Source: SLFT01 sp964493075 (GTDB lineage: Bacteria; Hydrogenedentota; Hydrogenedentia; Hydrogenedentales; CAITNO01). From it: DNA of 23,245 nucleotides. Positions 16,157 to 23,245 of the stretch are shown here, piece after piece. Within the stretch, counting starts at the first letter, position 1; each line of letters starts with the position of its first letter. Location of the stretch: contig CAZBNU010000048.1 in the NCBI GenBank assembly GCA_964493075.1, positions 1-23,245 on the forward strand, read 5' to 3'. The notes below the pieces were generated by a model. That model searched no databases. It had not been told where the DNA came from and was given only the letters and a program-made list of their open reading frames with translations. A program made the translations under genes and the position numbers.

Positions 16157-17287
16157 CTATTTGCGTGGCTTGACAAAGTCCAGATAAGAATCAGCATACG
16201 TTGTATTTACAGGCTTGTTCATTTTTTCGATGGCAGCGGCCTCTGCCTTTGTCGTCACTGCGCCGAATTCGAGATGGAATTCTCGCTTTTCGCCCGGATT
16301 GAGGTAATCCAGCAGGCCGTGCTTTTCGTCAATGTCCTTACCTTCAATACCGCAATTGCACGGTTCCACACCGCATACATAGTCTTGTTCACCCATCATC
16401 TTCCATTGCACGAAGCGGGGCAGTTCGCGCTTGTTGTAGCGCAAGTAAACACCAAATCCTGTATCCGATTTGAAACCGTCGTTCAGCATGGCAACCGTTA
16501 CGCTGCCCGCTTTGCCCGGCGTCATGTCGTGGTAATAGCATTTTTCTTGGTAGTTGTGGGTGGGCTTGTCCATCACGCACCAGTTTTCCTGGCCGTTTCG
16601 GGCGTGGTCATCTTTTGCAGCCACGATGCGGCTTGGTGTAACAAGACGTGAATTCTCGTCCAGCGCTGGCCAGCCAACATTACAGTGATACAGAATGGTG
16701 AGCGCTGTCTTTTGAAATCCGTTGTTGGTTACCACGTCGTGTATCCAGAAACGTTTTTCGCCCAGCAGGGTGCTTACCGTGCGTCTGAGGGTCAGGTTCT
16801 CTCCGAAAACCGATGTTTCACGCATGGTGCCGCTGACCTCCAGCAGATACTTGTTGCCTTCCCAGTATTGTCGCACACATACATCGCGTGCGGGAGTGTG
16901 GTTGATACGCCCGTGAAGTCCCTGCCCGGAAAGGGCGCTGTCAGCAGCAGGAGCGCCCACCCGGGTCAGACCGCAGGTGGTGACCATGCCCCCGAAATAA
17001 CTGCGTAGCCAGCGAATGCCTTCGGCTTCGTAGTATTGGGGCGCCACATCGCCCGTGGTGGAACGCCAGCCCATAGCCTTGCCCTGGAACGATGCTGACG
17101 CGATATCCAGACAGCGGTCAAGCAGCACTGTGACCTCCAGCCCAGACCCCGTTTTGACAATGGCCGCCTGGGTAGGGCGTTCGTTGCCATCTGCCAGTGT
17201 CACGGTGCGCACCCCGGCAATCTGGTCCATGTTGCCCACCCGTTTACGTAATTCTTTTACAGAATAGTGTTTGTCATAGAGTTCCAT
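16157..17287 (-). CDS. DUF4432 family protein (aldose-1-epimerase-like fold)
   Basis: 376-residue soluble protein matching DUF4432. It starts with the characteristic ELYDKHYSVKELRKRVG and VAGVR-like segment (QIAGVRTVTL), followed by VLLDRCLDIA, GMVTTCGLTRVG and GLHGRINHTPAR. Histidines and an acidic residue in these blocks resemble the active-site region of galactose-mutarotase-like enzymes. Members are thought to act on sugars or sugar acids, but few have been tested. GGGAGAATATTC precedes the ATG, and a good -10 box lies about 80 bp upstream. It is first in a same-strand group with the two permease-EIIA genes, so a role with the transported compound is possible. Confidence 0.85.
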   Translation of the reverse strand: MELYDKHYSVKELRKRVGNMDQIAGVRTVTLADGNERPTQAAIVKTGSGLEVTVLLDRCLDIASASFQGKAMGWRSTTGDVAPQYYEAEGIRWLRSYFGGMVTTCGLTRVGAPAADSALSGQGLHGRINHTPARDVCVRQYWEGNKYLLEVSGTMRETSVFGENLTLRRTVSTLLGEKRFWIHDVVTNNGFQKTALTILYHCNVGWPALDENSRLVTPSRIVAAKDDHARNGQENWCVMDKPTHNYQEKCYYHDMTPGKAGSVTVAMLNDGFKSDTGFGVYLRYNKRELPRFVQWKMMGEQDYVCGVEPCNCGIEGKDIDEKHGLLDYLNPGEKREFHLEFGAVTTKAEAAAIEKMNKPVNTTYADSYLDFVKPRK

Positions 17288-17364
17288 GAATATTCTCCCG
17301 TGCGTATTTGTTTGCTTAACAGGTGAAAAAAGATTTCATTTGACGGGAAAGCCGTCCTAACTGT

Positions 17365-17370
17365 ATTATA
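17365..17370 (-). promoter_or_regulatory. Candidate -10 box for the DUF4432/permease group
   Basis: TATAAT, a perfect -10 hexamer on the minus strand, lies 78-83 bp upstream of the DUF4432 start. No good -35 hexamer stands 16-18 bases before it, so activator dependence or chance are both possible. Confidence 0.35.
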
Positions 17371-17483
17371 CACAATCGTTATATGAAGGACAGAGTAAAC
17401 AGAATCAGTAAATCGAAATCATATATTATGGATGTTGTGCATGCAAATTCACAGCAAAAGATAGTAGAAGAAAGAATCATACC

Positions 17484-18065
17484 GTGAACCAAAAAATTGT
17501 TATAGGAATAGTTGTTGTTATAGTTTTGATCATGGCAATGGCATTGCCGGTAATGCATTCGATGAAAAAAGATGCGCCTCGGCAGCAGACCGCTACGGCC
17601 CCGCCTTCCCCTGCTCCTATTACTGCGCCTGTGCCTTCGCCAGCAGCACCACCCCCGCCGCCACAAACTCCGCCACCGCTTACGACCCCTCCAAAAGCGC
17701 AGGAGCCGTTGGTGTGGGAAGGCACCTATGCCCCGCCGCCCAAGCCTGCCGCTCAGTACCAAGTACCGGGTGCAGGCAGAGCCTCTGCAGCAAAAAAAAC
17801 TGGCCCTGACTTGACCGCTGAAACGCTTGTGGGCACAGTGTGGCAGGTGGATTCCCCATACGGGCCGGTAACTATTGAATTTGGCTCTGGCGGACAGGCC
17901 TATGCCATGCACTCTATGGTTGGCGCTATTCCAGCTTCTTGGCGTGTGCAGGGCAATAAAGTAGTTGCCAATGCTTCGGCGATGGGACAGAGTATCACCA
18001 TTGATGCCACGATTAAAGGACAGAGTCTCGAAGCCAAAGGACAAAATATAATGCGTGTGCGCTAG
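17484..18065 (+). CDS. Membrane-anchored proline-rich protein of unknown function
   Basis: 193 residues, not assigned to a family. One hydrophobic segment (about 4-24, KIVIGIVVVIVLIMAMALPV) acts as a signal anchor, so the rest is probably outside the cytoplasm. Residues 38-77 are a proline/alanine/threonine-rich linker (PAAPPPPPQTPPP) that can span the cell wall or periplasm. The last 80 or so residues form a small, probably beta-rich domain starting at GTVWQVDSPYGPVTIEFG and ending KGQNIMRVR. Its pattern of short strands recalls lipocalin-like or META/HslJ-type domains, but I cannot assign one. The start is a GTG at 17484 with a weak AGAAAG upstream. The SDR gene follows 26 bp later and is probably co-transcribed. 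Confidence 0.72.
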   Translation: MNQKIVIGIVVVIVLIMAMALPVMHSMKKDAPRQQTATAPPSPAPITAPVPSPAAPPPPPQTPPPLTTPPKAQEPLVWEGTYAPPPKPAAQYQVPGAGRASAAKKTGPDLTAETLVGTVWQVDSPYGPVTIEFGSGGQAYAMHSMVGAIPASWRVQGNKVVANASAMGQSITIDATIKGQSLEAKGQNIMRVR

Positions 18066-18091
18066 TTATTCGGCGCCGGGAGTTGTCGTGT

Positions 18092-18901
18092 ATGAATCGT
18101 CGTTTTCAAGACAAGGTAGTGTTGATTACCGGAGCATCTTCGGGTATTGGGGCCGAGACTGCACGGCAGTTTGCACGGGAAGGTGCCAAGGTCGCATTGC
18201 TGGCGCGACGCGCGGAAAAGTTAGACGAGGTCTGCAAAGACATTGAAGATTTGGGAGGCGTTGCATTTGCCTGCGTAGCAGATGTTACCGTTAGGGACTC
18301 TCTGGATGCTGCTGTTTCAAGGGTTATTGAAAAATTTAGTCGCTTGGATATTGTGGTAGCCAATGCAGGTTCCGGCATCGCCGGAGCGATCTACAAACTG
18401 GAAGTGAATGATTTTCGGCGGCAGTTTGAAACCAACTTTTTTGGGGTACTCAACACCATTTATGCTGTGTTGCCGCATCTGAAGGAATCTCGTGGGCAAT
18501 TGGGGTTGCTTGGCAGTGTGGCGGGCATCATGGGCACGCCCGATTCATCGCCTTATAACGCCAGTAAATTTGCGATTGTTGGTTTGGCCGAATCCATCTA
18601 TTACGATTTGAGCCGTTGGGGTATCGCTGTTACGTTGATTAACCCCGGGTTCGTGAAGAGCGAGATTCGGCACATTAACAACAAGGGGGAACTCACCGAC
18701 AAGCCGGACCCTGTGCCTTCCTGGTTGGTCTTGCCAACAGAAAAAGCGGCGAAAATCATTATCAACGCCCTTCATCATAGGAAGCCGGAGGTGATTGTGA
18801 CTTTCCACGGGAAGGTTTTCTCCTGGTTGAAACGGTTTGTGCCGGGTCTAACGCGATGGGGCATACGCACCATGACCAAAGGCCGGTTAAAACCGCTGTA
18901 A
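18092..18901 (+). CDS. Short-chain dehydrogenase/reductase (SDR)
   Basis: 269-residue classical SDR. The cofactor motif TGASSGIG is at 13-20, with an arginine-rich stretch after beta-2 (LARRAEK) that favours NADP(H). NAG is at 91-93, and the catalytic residues N115, S142, Y155 and K159 (GSVAGI...YNASK) are present. The C-terminal WLKRFVPGLTRWGIRT segment is amphipathic and may touch the membrane, as in SDRs acting on lipids; this is inference. A TTG nine bases upstream (18083) is in frame, but GGGAG sits nine bases before the ATG and overlaps the TTG, so I chose the ATG. It follows the proline-rich protein gene by 26 bp and is 77 bp before the zinc-ribbon gene. Confidence 0.9.
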   Translation: MNRRFQDKVVLITGASSGIGAETARQFAREGAKVALLARRAEKLDEVCKDIEDLGGVAFACVADVTVRDSLDAAVSRVIEKFSRLDIVVANAGSGIAGAIYKLEVNDFRRQFETNFFGVLNTIYAVLPHLKESRGQLGLLGSVAGIMGTPDSSPYNASKFAIVGLAESIYYDLSRWGIAVTLINPGFVKSEIRHINNKGELTDKPDPVPSWLVLPTEKAAKIIINALHHRKPEVIVTFHGKVFSWLKRFVPGLTRWGIRTMTKGRLKPL

Positions 18902-18978
18902 GTGGTGGCTGAAACGAAAAAATATCCTTGTTGCAGAAAGGTTTCGGAAATCAGAATAGACTCAGGAGGAAACGGAAT

Positions 18979-19347
18979 ATGAACGGTATATTCTTGGCAG
19001 GTATGGCAGACAGGATGAGTGGTATGGCTGCAGAAGCAGCAGCAGCCAGGCAGGCTGCACAGGCGGCTACCGCCAGTCGCGGTGAGATCAACGCGTTGCG
19101 TGATCAGGTGGAGCGTGCGTTATTGTTCAACCAGGCCATGTGGGAGCTGATTTCAGAAAAATTAAATCTCACCGATAAAGACCTTGAGGCGAAGGCGCAG
19201 GAGGTGGATTTACGTGACGGCAAGGCCGATGGGAAGATGAGTGACCATCCTCTGCGATGTCCCAATTGCGGTCGAGTGTCCAACTCCCGCCATAGAAAAT
19301 GTCTGTACTGCGGGTTGCTATTTGAAGGCAGTTTGTTTGGCGGGTAA
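18979..19347 (+). CDS. Small protein with C-terminal zinc ribbon
   Basis: 122 residues, family not recognised. Residues 17-34 are an alanine-rich helix (AAEAAAARQAAQAA) and about 35-75 are predicted helical, possibly a coiled coil. At the C-terminus C94, C97, C108 and C111 (CPNCGRVSNSRHRKCLYCG) make a rubredoxin-knuckle zinc ribbon. This layout suggests an adaptor or oligomerising protein, but no function can be claimed. The frame is open from further upstream (18928), yet a perfect AGGAGG seven to twelve bases before the ATG at 18979 fixes the start. Its stop is 24 bp from the convergent sulfotransferase-like gene. Confidence 0.8.
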   Translation: MNGIFLAGMADRMSGMAAEAAAARQAAQAATASRGEINALRDQVERALLFNQAMWELISEKLNLTDKDLEAKAQEVDLRDGKADGKMSDHPLRCPNCGRVSNSRHRKCLYCGLLFEGSLFGG

Positions 19348-19371
19348 TATTCTCGGCGGGTCTGGCGCGCA

Positions 19372-19974
19372 TCAACCGCGTTGTCGGTATAACTGTTGTT
19401 CCACCGCATTGGCCATTGCCTTTTCGTCCAGATTACCGCCAAGAAAAACGTTTATGGCACTTGCAGTTTGTTGTGGATTATTAACGGTTTCCCGATGCTC
19501 CACCACAAGGACCCTGATGTTTGATTGTTCCAGTAGCCATTGGCGGGTCTGGCGCAGGTGAAGCGCGTAACTTCGGCGCAGGACACGTTGTTCCTCTTTC
19601 AATCGTTCAGGTGCAATGGCTTCCGCACCGATTTCACCTCGGGCCACACGTCGGGCAAGCATGGCTTGTTGTGAGGCCAGCACCTCCTCCACGATTCGAT
19701 TCACGAAGATGACGGAATAATGATGTTCGGCAGGGAGGTGTATAAGCAGTGACGAGATGACTTTTATGGCATGGCCAACAGCATCACCCATCCAGGCGGC
19801 ATCCTTGTCCAACCGTTTTACCGGTTCATATTCGTAATAACCCCGTGGATTATCAGGGTCTGCTTCTCGCAAGGTGTCGGTGAATGGGGGGATGCCACCT
19901 GCTTCAAGCATTCGCATCATCATTGAGGTGCCACTGCGCGGTAGGCCTGACACGACCACAACATCATTTCGCAT
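19372..19974 (-). CDS. Sulfotransferase-like P-loop protein
   Basis: 200 residues. The N-terminal nucleotide loop SGLPRSGTSMMMRML (9-23) is the 5'-PAPS-binding loop of the sulfotransferase family. It is followed by READPDNPRGYYEYEP and NRIVEEVLASQQAML, blocks seen in a bacterial sulfotransferase-like group. The protein is shorter than typical sulfotransferases (250-300 residues). A basic 3'-phosphate site is not obvious, so sulfonate transfer is not assured. AAGGGG stands seven bases before the ATG. A terminator hairpin separates it from the HTH-receiver gene upstream on the same strand, so it probably uses its own promoter. Confidence 0.75.
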   Translation of the reverse strand: MRNDVVVVSGLPRSGTSMMMRMLEAGGIPPFTDTLREADPDNPRGYYEYEPVKRLDKDAAWMGDAVGHAIKVISSLLIHLPAEHHYSVIFVNRIVEEVLASQQAMLARRVARGEIGAEAIAPERLKEEQRVLRRSYALHLRQTRQWLLEQSNIRVLVVEHRETVNNPQQTASAINVFLGGNLDEKAMANAVEQQLYRQRG

Positions 19975-20018
19975 TAAAGAACCCCTTGTACCTTGGGGAG
20001 GTTTTGGGTAAGTACTAT

Positions 20019-20050
20019 AAAAATGCCTCCAAGGATAAACCCGGAGGCAT
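20019..20050 (-). terminator. Rho-independent terminator of the HTH-receiver gene
   Basis: On the minus strand ATGCCTCC pairs with GGAGGCAT (perfect 8-bp stem, 20050-20043 with 20030-20023) around a 12-nt loop and runs into TTTTTATAG. It begins 24 bp after the regulator's stop codon. Confidence 0.8.
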
Positions 20051-20073
20051 AAAAGAGATTACTAAACGGAATT

Positions 20074-20652
20074 TCAGGAAATATCCACGCCCACTTTCGC
20101 CAGTGCACGTCGCAAGTCGTCTGGTGTGAAGGGCTTCTGCAACAGCAGCGTAGCGCCCATTTCAAGAATGCGCTGTGCCGCTTCTCCCTGATAGTAGCCG
20201 GTCATGGCAATTACCTGGATGGCTTCTGTCATCGGGTTATGCTTGATGCGTCGGCACACTTCGAAACCGTCAATGCCTGGCAGTCGCAAATCCAGAAAAA
20301 CTACATCCGGCCTGAAACCAGCAACCAATTGCCCGGCGTCAAAACCATCCAAGGCCACCTCTATTTGGAAGGGTGCATCGGAGCGTTCAAGAAAACGTCG
20401 AATTACAGACAGCACAGCCTTTTCATCATCTACCACAAGAATTTTTACACCCGGATTGCCGAGATCCTCGTGCAGGGGGATGGCGTTATCTTTCATAAAG
20501 TGAACGAGGTCTTCCCGCCGAATACGCCGGTGACCACCAGGTGTTTTGAATACGCGCAGTCGCCCCGCTTCTGCCCATTTGCGTATGGTGTCGGCGGTTA
20601 CATGGCAATACCGTGCAACTTCAGAAGTGCTAAAAGATTGTTTTGCTTCCAT
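20074..20652 (-). CDS. MerR/excisionase-type HTH fused to a response-regulator receiver domain
   Basis: 192 residues in two parts. Residues 6-55 are a MerR-like HTH of the excisionase/BldC type (STSEVARYCHVTADTIRKWAEAG, then the wing FKTPGGHRRI). Residues 69-192 are a CheY-like receiver with the acidic pair D75/D76, phospho-acceptor D121 (FLDLRLPGIDG), T151 and K173 (LQKPFTP), all intact. The order is reversed from usual response regulators, which have the receiver first. Phosphorylation by an unseen histidine kinase probably controls DNA binding or dimerisation. AAGGAACAAG precedes the ATG. The gene has its own promoter (20706-20734) and terminator, so it is a single-gene unit. Confidence 0.9.
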   Translation of the reverse strand: MEAKQSFSTSEVARYCHVTADTIRKWAEAGRLRVFKTPGGHRRIRREDLVHFMKDNAIPLHEDLGNPGVKILVVDDEKAVLSVIRRFLERSDAPFQIEVALDGFDAGQLVAGFRPDVVFLDLRLPGIDGFEVCRRIKHNPMTEAIQVIAMTGYYQGEAAQRILEMGATLLLQKPFTPDDLRRALAKVGVDIS

Positions 20653-20705
20653 CTTGTTCCTTGCCTTTGCGTGGATTATTGGGATTTATTGTTTCCAACA
20701 ACCGT

Positions 20706-20734
20706 ATAATACACAGTTTCCCTCTCGTTTTCAA
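20706..20734 (-). promoter_or_regulatory. Sigma70-type promoter of the HTH-receiver gene, with palindrome over -35
   Basis: Minus-strand TTGAAA (20734-20729) and TATTAT (20711-20706) are 17 bases apart, 5/6 matches each to consensus, about 54 bp before the start codon. The -35 box is one arm of a 6-bp palindrome TTTCAA-GT-TTGAAA (20729-20742), a possible autoregulatory operator. Confidence 0.65.
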
Positions 20735-20752
20735 GTTTGAAACAATAAATAG

Positions 20753-20842
20753 TAGGTTGCCATTTATTCCGCAGTACCCAAATGATTCTATAGGCCTACT
20801 ACCCTTCCTTTTTTTACAGTCAATAACTCAACAGGCAACCTA
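20753..20842. repeat. Nested inverted repeats in the space beside gap 3
   Basis: TAGGTTGCC (20753-20761) is perfectly inverted as GGCAACCTA (20834-20842). Inside and overlapping are TAGTAGG/CCTACTA (20750-20756 and 20795-20801) and the palindrome TAGGCCTA (20791-20798). This is in the 204 bp between the regulator start and gap 3. No gene is seen there. It may be part of a terminator for the por/DUF1858 genes or a remnant element. Confidence 0.45.
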
Positions 20843-20856
20843 GATAACCCCTTGTT

Positions 20857-20956
20857 NNNNNNNNNNNNNNNNNNNNNNNNNNNNNNNNNNNNNNNNNNNN
20901 NNNNNNNNNNNNNNNNNNNNNNNNNNNNNNNNNNNNNNNNNNNNNNNNNNNNNNNN
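20857..20956. other. Assembly gap 3 (100 N), flanks not duplicated
   Basis: Exactly 100 N. Unlike gaps 1 and 2, the two flanks share no repeat, so real sequence of unknown length is missing. It removes the 3' part of the DUF1858 gene. Confidence 0.95.
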
Positions 20957-21030
20957 TCTGCCGCACGGGGATGTTTGGACATGGCATCTGAAACGGTCAT
21001 ATCGGCTGAAAAATGTGTGTTCTCTGACAT
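20957..21030 (-). CDS. DUF1858-domain protein, 3' part lost in assembly gap
   Basis: Only the first 24 residues remain. After a short lead they read FSADMTVSDAMSKHPRAA, which fits the start of DUF1858 (usually I/F-x-x-DMTI-x-E-V-x-x-x-YP-x-x). DUF1858 proteins are small, about 65-80 residues, and often carry a downstream CxxC-like site that would lie in the gap. AAAGGAAT precedes the ATG. The gene follows porB by 72 bp on the same strand and may be co-transcribed with the oxidoreductase genes. The sequence left of the gap in the same notional frame (20788-20856) does not look like a DUF1858 end, and the gap length is arbitrary, so I do not join it. Confidence 0.7.
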
Positions 21031-21102
21031 CTAAGAATTCCTTTCAAGTTGAATTTTATTATAGAACATTTCGGCTTTGTTGGATATTCCACTGTTCCGC
21101 GT

Positions 21103-22008
21103 TCAGCTTTCAGTATTGTGACGTGCTATGGTTTTTTGCCAGCGCTTGTCTACCTGCTCTTGTATTAGTGCCAGGGTTTCTTCGGTGATCTTGCCGAATC
21201 GTCCCTGCGGACTAAGGAAATCGGTTACCGGCTTTCTGGTACCGTTTTCGGCGAGGGAAAGGCTCCTGCCCGTCAGTTTGAAAAGGCCTTCTTCAATTTC
21301 AAACAAAACGAAGATACCTGTTTCCACCGCTATCTTAGCCATGGCAACCGTTTCGCTCGGCGCGAATTGCCACCCTGCAGGACAGGGTGCGTTAATGTGC
21401 ATATAGCGTGTGCCAGAGGTCGCCCGTGCTTTGCACACCTTGTCGTAAAGGTCGCCCGGATAGCCTGGGCTTGCCGTAGCAAGATAGGGGATGCCATGGG
21501 CTTCCACAATGGCGGGCATATCCTTCGGGAACTGTAGTTTTCCTTCCGTAGGTGTTGTCGAAGTTTTTGCGCCCAGCGGCGTTAATCCGGAACGCTGTGT
21601 GCCCGTGTTCATATAGGCCTCGTTGTCATAGCAGACAAAGAATACATTCGCGTTGCGTTCGGCAGCGCCGCTTAACCCCTGTATGCCAATGTCAGCTGTG
21701 CCGCCGTCACCTGCCATGGCGACCACAGTCATGTCTGTACGCCCTTGTTTTTTGAGCGATGCGGCGATGCCGGAAGCACAGGCCGCTGTCCCGGGGAACA
21801 CGCTATTCATAACGGGAACATTTACAGAGGAGGTTGGGTACATGCCGCACAGGACGGTGAAGCAACTTGCGGGCACGACAAATATGGCCTTGCCGTCGAG
21901 CGCTTTGCTCAGGTGGCGGAACACGATACCCACACTACAGCCGGCACAGGCACGGTTGCCTGGCAGCATGTATTCCATCTCAGGCAGATTCAATGCGTTG
22001 GTAGCCAT
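21103..22008 (-). CDS. porB: 2-oxoacid (pyruvate):ferredoxin oxidoreductase, beta subunit
   Basis: 301 residues; the thiamine-diphosphate subunit that, with alpha, gamma and delta chains, converts pyruvate and CoA to acetyl-CoA, CO2 and reduced ferredoxin. The TPP motif is MAGDGGTADIG (98-108), ending in the YDNEAYMNTGTQRSG block (127-141), the usual pyruvate-type sequence. Cysteines C21 and C24 (ACAGC), one of C49/C54, and C209 (NAPCPAGW) fit the proximal [4Fe-4S] cluster ligands. GGAGAG precedes the ATG. It follows porA by 32 bp, which is typical of four-subunit POR operons. Other 2-oxoacids cannot be excluded, but pyruvate is the most likely substrate. Confidence 0.93.
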   Translation of the reverse strand: MATNALNLPEMEYMLPGNRACAGCSVGIVFRHLSKALDGKAIFVVPASCFTVLCGMYPTSSVNVPVMNSVFPGTAACASGIAASLKKQGRTDMTVVAMAGDGGTADIGIQGLSGAAERNANVFFVCYDNEAYMNTGTQRSGLTPLGAKTSTTPTEGKLQFPKDMPAIVEAHGIPYLATASPGYPGDLYDKVCKARATSGTRYMHINAPCPAGWQFAPSETVAMAKIAVETGIFVLFEIEEGLFKLTGRSLSLAENGTRKPVTDFLSPQGRFGKITEETLALIQEQVDKRWQKTIARHNTES

Positions 22009-22040
22009 TATACTCTCCAGTTGTTTCCCTGCGGACAGGG

Positions 22041-23245
22041 TTATAATTGCAGGTTAATCCAGGTAGTTGGCTTGGGCGCCTCATTATCCAGCGTCCAATC
22101 AATGCTTTCACGGGTCGCGGTCACCAGTTCACGGGCTTTTATGTCGCGACCGCCCAGTCCGGCGATATATCCATGCACCGATGGTGACAACTTATGTTGG
22201 AATAGCGCCGCCTGAACATCAATGCAGATCGGCCCGCCGTATCCGTAACTGAGGCTTTTATCAAAAACCAGCACCAGACGTGCGTTTGCCAGTTGCTTCG
22301 CCAGCGCTTCTGCGGGGAAGGGTCGGTAGGCACGCAGTCCGAGCACGCCAGCGCGGATGCCCTGTTCACGCAGAAGGTCGGTTGCCAGGGTAGCTTCACT
22401 GGCGAGACTGCCTGCGGCAATCAATACGGTGTCCGCATCTTCAAGTTTGTAGGACCAGGTAAGGCCGCCCCAACTACGGCCAAAGCAGGCTTCATATTCA
22501 TTATCCGCCGTTACAATTACGTCCAGCGCTTCGCGGTGGGCTTCTTCCATTAGATAACGAAATTCCATATAGCCATGACAGAGTACGCCGTCGCCGTTGG
22601 GACGAGGGTCGGCAAGGGTTACGGGGTTGATGTTGCGTGGTTCTGCAGGGTCAAGAATCGTGTGAACAGAGTAGGGGGGGAGATACCGATCCACCGTCTC
22701 CTGATCCGGAATTTCCACGGGCATGACGGTGTGGGACAGAATATAGCCATCATAACAGACCATGACAGGCAGTTTGACTTGTTCTGCGATGCGGAACGCC
22801 TGCAGGAAGGTGTCAAAAATTTCCTGGCTGTTCCGGCAGAACAATTGTATCCAGCCCTGGTCTCGTTGCGACATGGAATCCTGCTGATCGTTCAGTACGC
22901 TCCACGGGGCAGACATGGCGCGATTGGCGCATCCCATAACGATGGGCAGGCGTGATCCAGCGACCCAGGAGAGCTGTTCGCACATATACGCCAAGCCATT
23001 GGCGCTGCTGGCGGTGAATACCCGCGAACCGGCGGTGGCGGCGCCAATACAGACCCCCATGGCGCTGTGTTCACTTTCGACGGTGATGAATTCTGCGTCC
23101 AGAACGCCGGTTTCAATGTATTTTGCCAAGGTTTCAACAACCGGTGACTGCGGCGTAATGGGATAGGCTGCCACCACTTCCACACGGGCAAGGCGCGCCG
23201 CTTCCGCTGCGGCTTTGTTGCCCGTAATAACGGCAACATTTTTGG
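22041..23245 (-). CDS. porA: 2-oxoacid (pyruvate):ferredoxin oxidoreductase, alpha subunit, 5' end cut by window edge
   Basis: 400 residues are visible and the frame stays open through the window edge. The reading begins KNVAVITGNKAAAEAARLAR and continues VVAAYPITPQSPVVE, the standard N-terminus of PorA, so only a few residues are missing. An internal GTG at 23183 is open-frame but is not the start. Other family blocks are FITVESEHSAMG, SSANGLAYMCEQL, GCANRAMSAPWSVLNDQQDSM and, in the C-terminal domain, VFDKSLSYGYGGPI. This chain binds pyruvate and part of the CoA site. The gamma and delta subunits should lie immediately beyond the right edge. Reduced ferredoxin from this enzyme is the usual electron source for the [FeFe] hydrogenases whose maturases are at the left of the window. 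Confidence 0.94.
   Translation of the reverse strand, partial: KNVAVITGNKAAAEAARLARVEVVAAYPITPQSPVVETLAKYIETGVLDAEFITVESEHSAMGVCIGAATAGSRVFTASSANGLAYMCEQLSWVAGSRLPIVMGCANRAMSAPWSVLNDQQDSMSQRDQGWIQLFCRNSQEIFDTFLQAFRIAEQVKLPVMVCYDGYILSHTVMPVEIPDQETVDRYLPPYSVHTILDPAEPRNINPVTLADPRPNGDGVLCHGYMEFRYLMEEAHREALDVIVTADNEYEACFGRSWGGLTWSYKLEDADTVLIAAGSLASEATLATDLLREQGIRAGVLGLRAYRPFPAEALAKQLANARLVLVFDKSLSYGYGGPICIDVQAALFQHKLSPSVHGYIAGLGGRDIKARELVTATRESIDWTLDNEAPKPTTWINLQL

Noticed and set aside
17379..18044. Minus-strand frame opposite the proline-rich protein, giving arginine- and tryptophan-rich or glycine-rich peptides
   Set aside because: It is the antisense of CCN proline codons; the plus-strand product has a proper signal anchor and linker.
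20788..20856. Continuation of the DUF1858 gene left of gap 3
   Set aside because: The N length is arbitrary, so the frame across it is meaningless, and the residues do not resemble a DUF1858 C-terminus.

Overview
The window is a 23.2 kb piece of a bacterial scaffold, probably a metagenome bin: it holds three runs of exactly 100 N, and two of them are flanked by identical 55-nt copies. Gene content points to an anaerobic, fermentative, carbohydrate-using bacterium. It has [FeFe]-hydrogenase maturases, pyruvate:ferredoxin oxidoreductase, a secreted DUF1080 protein, a secreted esterase, a Gfo/Idh oxidoreductase and a DUF4432 epimerase-like protein. DUF1080, Gfo/Idh and a HTH-receiver fusion together suggest the Planctomycetes/Verrucomicrobia/Lentisphaerae/Hydrogenedentes part of the tree. 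That placement is inference; no rRNA or marker gene is present.

Layout. Positions 1-5751 (minus strand) form one hydrogenase-maturation cluster, in transcription order hydG, TM1266-family regulator, aspartate ammonia-lyase, hydF, hydE (hydE runs off the left edge). A palindromic repeat sits between hydG and the regulator, and a promoter-like sequence with a palindrome lies upstream of hydG. Divergent from hydG is a SAM methyltransferase (5968-6774), which converges on a radical SAM gene. Positions 6783-10691 (minus) read Gfo/Idh oxidoreductase, esterase, DUF1080 protein and radical SAM enzyme. A hexanucleotide tandem array sits between the first two, at an assembly break.

Positions 10692-12092 are AT-richer and gene-poor, with one plus-strand gene for a LuxI/FeeM-like acyltransferase. 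Positions 12093-17287 (minus) hold a DUF4432 gene followed by two tandem paralogues of an APC permease fused to a PTS EIIA-type domain. The second looks interrupted by Ns, but removing the gap and one 55-nt copy gives a single 626-residue protein. Positions 17484-19347 (plus) carry a proline-rich membrane-anchored protein, a short-chain dehydrogenase and a small zinc-ribbon protein. Positions 19372-23245 (minus) carry PorA (cut by the right edge), PorB, a DUF1858 protein cut by the third gap, a MerR-type-HTH/receiver regulator with a clear promoter and terminator, and a sulfotransferase-like P-loop protein.

Functional logic (inference): PorAB would oxidise pyruvate and reduce ferredoxin, and a [FeFe] hydrogenase, not in this window, would discharge those electrons as H2 after maturation by HydE/F/G. 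The aspartase inside the maturation operon may supply ammonium for the azadithiolate bridge. The sugar-related genes would feed the fermentation. I see no tRNA, rRNA, CRISPR array, transposase or phage gene.
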